Made by a program: the position numbers and the translations under genes | Origin: an uncultured Flavobacteriaceae bacterium | Lineage (GTDB): Bacteria > Bacteroidota > Bacteroidia > Flavobacteriales > Flavobacteriaceae | Length of the DNA: 6,004 nucleotides | Assembly (NCBI GenBank): GCA_938018045.1 | Contig: CALIIP010000267.1 | Span: forward strand, 1-6,004 | Direction: 5' to 3' | The notes under the pieces: model-generated | Databases searched by the model: none | What the model saw: the letters and a program-made list of their open reading frames with translations, nothing else | What the model was told of the DNA's origin: nothing | Shown here: positions 4,830 through 6,004 of the stretch, one piece after another | Layout: every line of letters starts with the position of its first letter | Numbering within the stretch: the stretch's first letter is position 1

Positions 4830-6004
4830 ATGAATCATTATTTATTTTATTTAAGAGATAGTTATATTAATTCCTCAGGGAAATGTTCAATCCTTTTGCG
4901 CTACTATGAGAATAGAACTAAAAGGGTTCAAATTAATACTGGTATTAGTATTTCTCCAAGATATTGGAGTAAAATCAAAAATACATTAAAAAATTCGTCT
5001 GAAATAAAAGATGAAGTGAAAACATTTGAAGAACAAAAACTTCTTGCAGACAGTATATTAAATCATTATAAGAAGAAACAAGCGATATTATCTACAGATA
5101 AATTCAAACAACATTTTTTAAACAAAGATTTTTCTGAGTTTAATGAAATAAAAATTGAATTCTACAATGAACTAGATTTATATATTGAAGAAAAAACTGG
5201 AACTGTCGTTGATGATGTCATCAAAGATTATAAAACTTTAAAGAAACACTTACAAGGGTTTGACGAATTCACACTACAAAAAAGCACTTTCAAATCTATC
5301 AATTACGACTATTATAAAAACTGGACTGCTTACCTTGCTTTTCATATGGTTAAAAAAAATGGAGAAGTTGGCTTGAAAAACAATACAATAGGTAAATTAG
5401 TTAAGAACTTAAAAGCATTTATAAATGACCGCATTAGATCAAATAGAATTGCTCCTATTGATTTAAAAGATTTCAAAGTTGTTCAAGAAGAAGTTGATCA
5501 TATATATCTTAATAAAGATGAAATTGAATCTATTTCAAAAATTGATTGTAAAAATGACAAATTATTAGAAAGAGTGAAAGATTTTTTTGTAATTGGTTGT
5601 TTAACTGGATTGAGATTTTCAGACATCATAAGAATTAAACCTGATTACATCAAAAATGGTTTCTTAGAAATGAGACAGAAGAAAACTTCTGGAAAAATAA
5701 TTATTCCCCTAAGAAAACAAGTTTTGGAACTTTTAAAGAAATATAACAACTATGCTCCTGATGTAAAATCCCATGAGTTTAATAAAAACATTAAAACCCT
5801 AGGGGAAAAAGCCAAAATAAATGATTCGGTTGAACTTGAACATAAAAAAGGAAACAAAAAAGAAGTAAAAACCTATAAAAAATATGACTTAATAAGTTCT
5901 CATACTTGTCGACGTTCATTTTGCACCAATGCTTACTTAGAAGGGATTGATACTCATTTAATCATGCAAATTTCTGGTCATAAAACAGAAAGAGCATTCA
6001 AAAG
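4830..6004 (+). CDS. Tyrosine recombinase/integrase of a Bacteroidota mobile element, 3' end cut
   Basis: It catalyses site-specific integration and excision of the element. About 391 residues are visible. An N-terminal arm-binding domain (about 1-50, YLFYLRDS...INTGISISPRYWSK) is followed by an alpha-helical core-binding domain (about 108-215) and a catalytic domain from about 226. Catalytic residues seen are R262 in TGLRFSD, K285 in RQKKTSGK, H358 and R361 in HTCRRS, and H384 in SGHKTERAF. The tyrosine nucleophile should lie only a few residues past the window edge, so the gene is nearly complete and apparently intact. An in-frame ATG at 4815 would add five residues (MRHKD); 4830 is preferred because of the promoter position. 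It is transcribed away from the tRNA remnant, into the element. Confidence 0.93.
   Translation, partial: MNHYLFYLRDSYINSSGKCSILLRYYENRTKRVQINTGISISPRYWSKIKNTLKNSSEIKDEVKTFEEQKLLADSILNHYKKKQAILSTDKFKQHFLNKDFSEFNEIKIEFYNELDLYIEEKTGTVVDDVIKDYKTLKKHLQGFDEFTLQKSTFKSINYDYYKNWTAYLAFHMVKKNGEVGLKNNTIGKLVKNLKAFINDRIRSNRIAPIDLKDFKVVQEEVDHIYLNKDEIESISKIDCKNDKLLERVKDFFVIGCLTGLRFSDIIRIKPDYIKNGFLEMRQKKTSGKIIIPLRKQVLELLKKYNNYAPDVKSHEFNKNIKTLGEKAKINDSVELEHKKGNKKEVKTYKKYDLISSHTCRRSFCTNAYLEGIDTHLIMQISGHKTERAFK

Larger units (their letters stand above)
4691..6004 (+). mobile_element. Left end of a tRNA-integrated genomic island or ICE (continues right)
   Basis: The left boundary is taken at the point where tRNA similarity ends, and an outward-running integrase gene begins about 140 bases inside it. 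Only the attachment region and the integrase are in the window, so whether this is a prophage, a conjugative element or a simple island cannot be told. Confidence 0.6.

Overview
The window is AT-rich and looks like a chromosome segment from a Bacteroidota bacterium, most likely Flavobacteriaceae. The evidence is the TTG-N19-TAnnTTTG type promoters, the lack of Shine-Dalgarno sequences before starts, the gene families (Bacteroidota-style prephenate dehydratase followed by a class I aminotransferase, a DUF1272 protein, a DinB-like protein, a Bacteroidota tyrosine integrase) and the codon use. No genus can be named from this alone.

Left part (1-1810, minus strand): the start of an aromatic amino acid operon. 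Its first gene is pheA (prephenate dehydratase), overlapping by 4 bases a class I aminotransferase gene that runs off the left edge. The 317 bases upstream of pheA are not empty. They hold a promoter with the Bacteroidota consensus, a 20-codon leader ORF whose codons 10-17 read F-Y-F-Y-F-Y-F-F, and an intrinsic terminator before pheA. A 10-base segment overlapping the leader stop codon is complementary to the 5' arm of the terminator. Together these form a complete, classical ribosome-mediated attenuator that would sense charged Phe-tRNA and Tyr-tRNA. This is the most interesting element of the window.

Middle (1839-4069, minus strand): a tight five-gene operon, in transcription order a DinB/YfiT-like putative metalloprotein, a DUF1272 cysteine-rich protein, two tandem paralogues of an unrecognised family of about 157 residues, and a GNAT acetyltransferase. 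Gaps are 1, -4, 20 and 2 bases. Divergent from it is an Lrp/AsnC-family regulator (4198-4641, plus strand) with its own promoter and a strong hairpin terminator.

Right part (4678-6004): immediately after that terminator lies a 16-base remnant matching the 3' end of a minus-strand tRNA, probably tRNA-Asp. Sequence diverges in the T-loop. After about 130 bases containing short repeats, a tyrosine recombinase of the Bacteroidota mobile-island type starts and runs off the right edge just before its catalytic tyrosine. This is best read as the left end of an integrative element inserted in a tRNA gene. The cargo lies outside the window.
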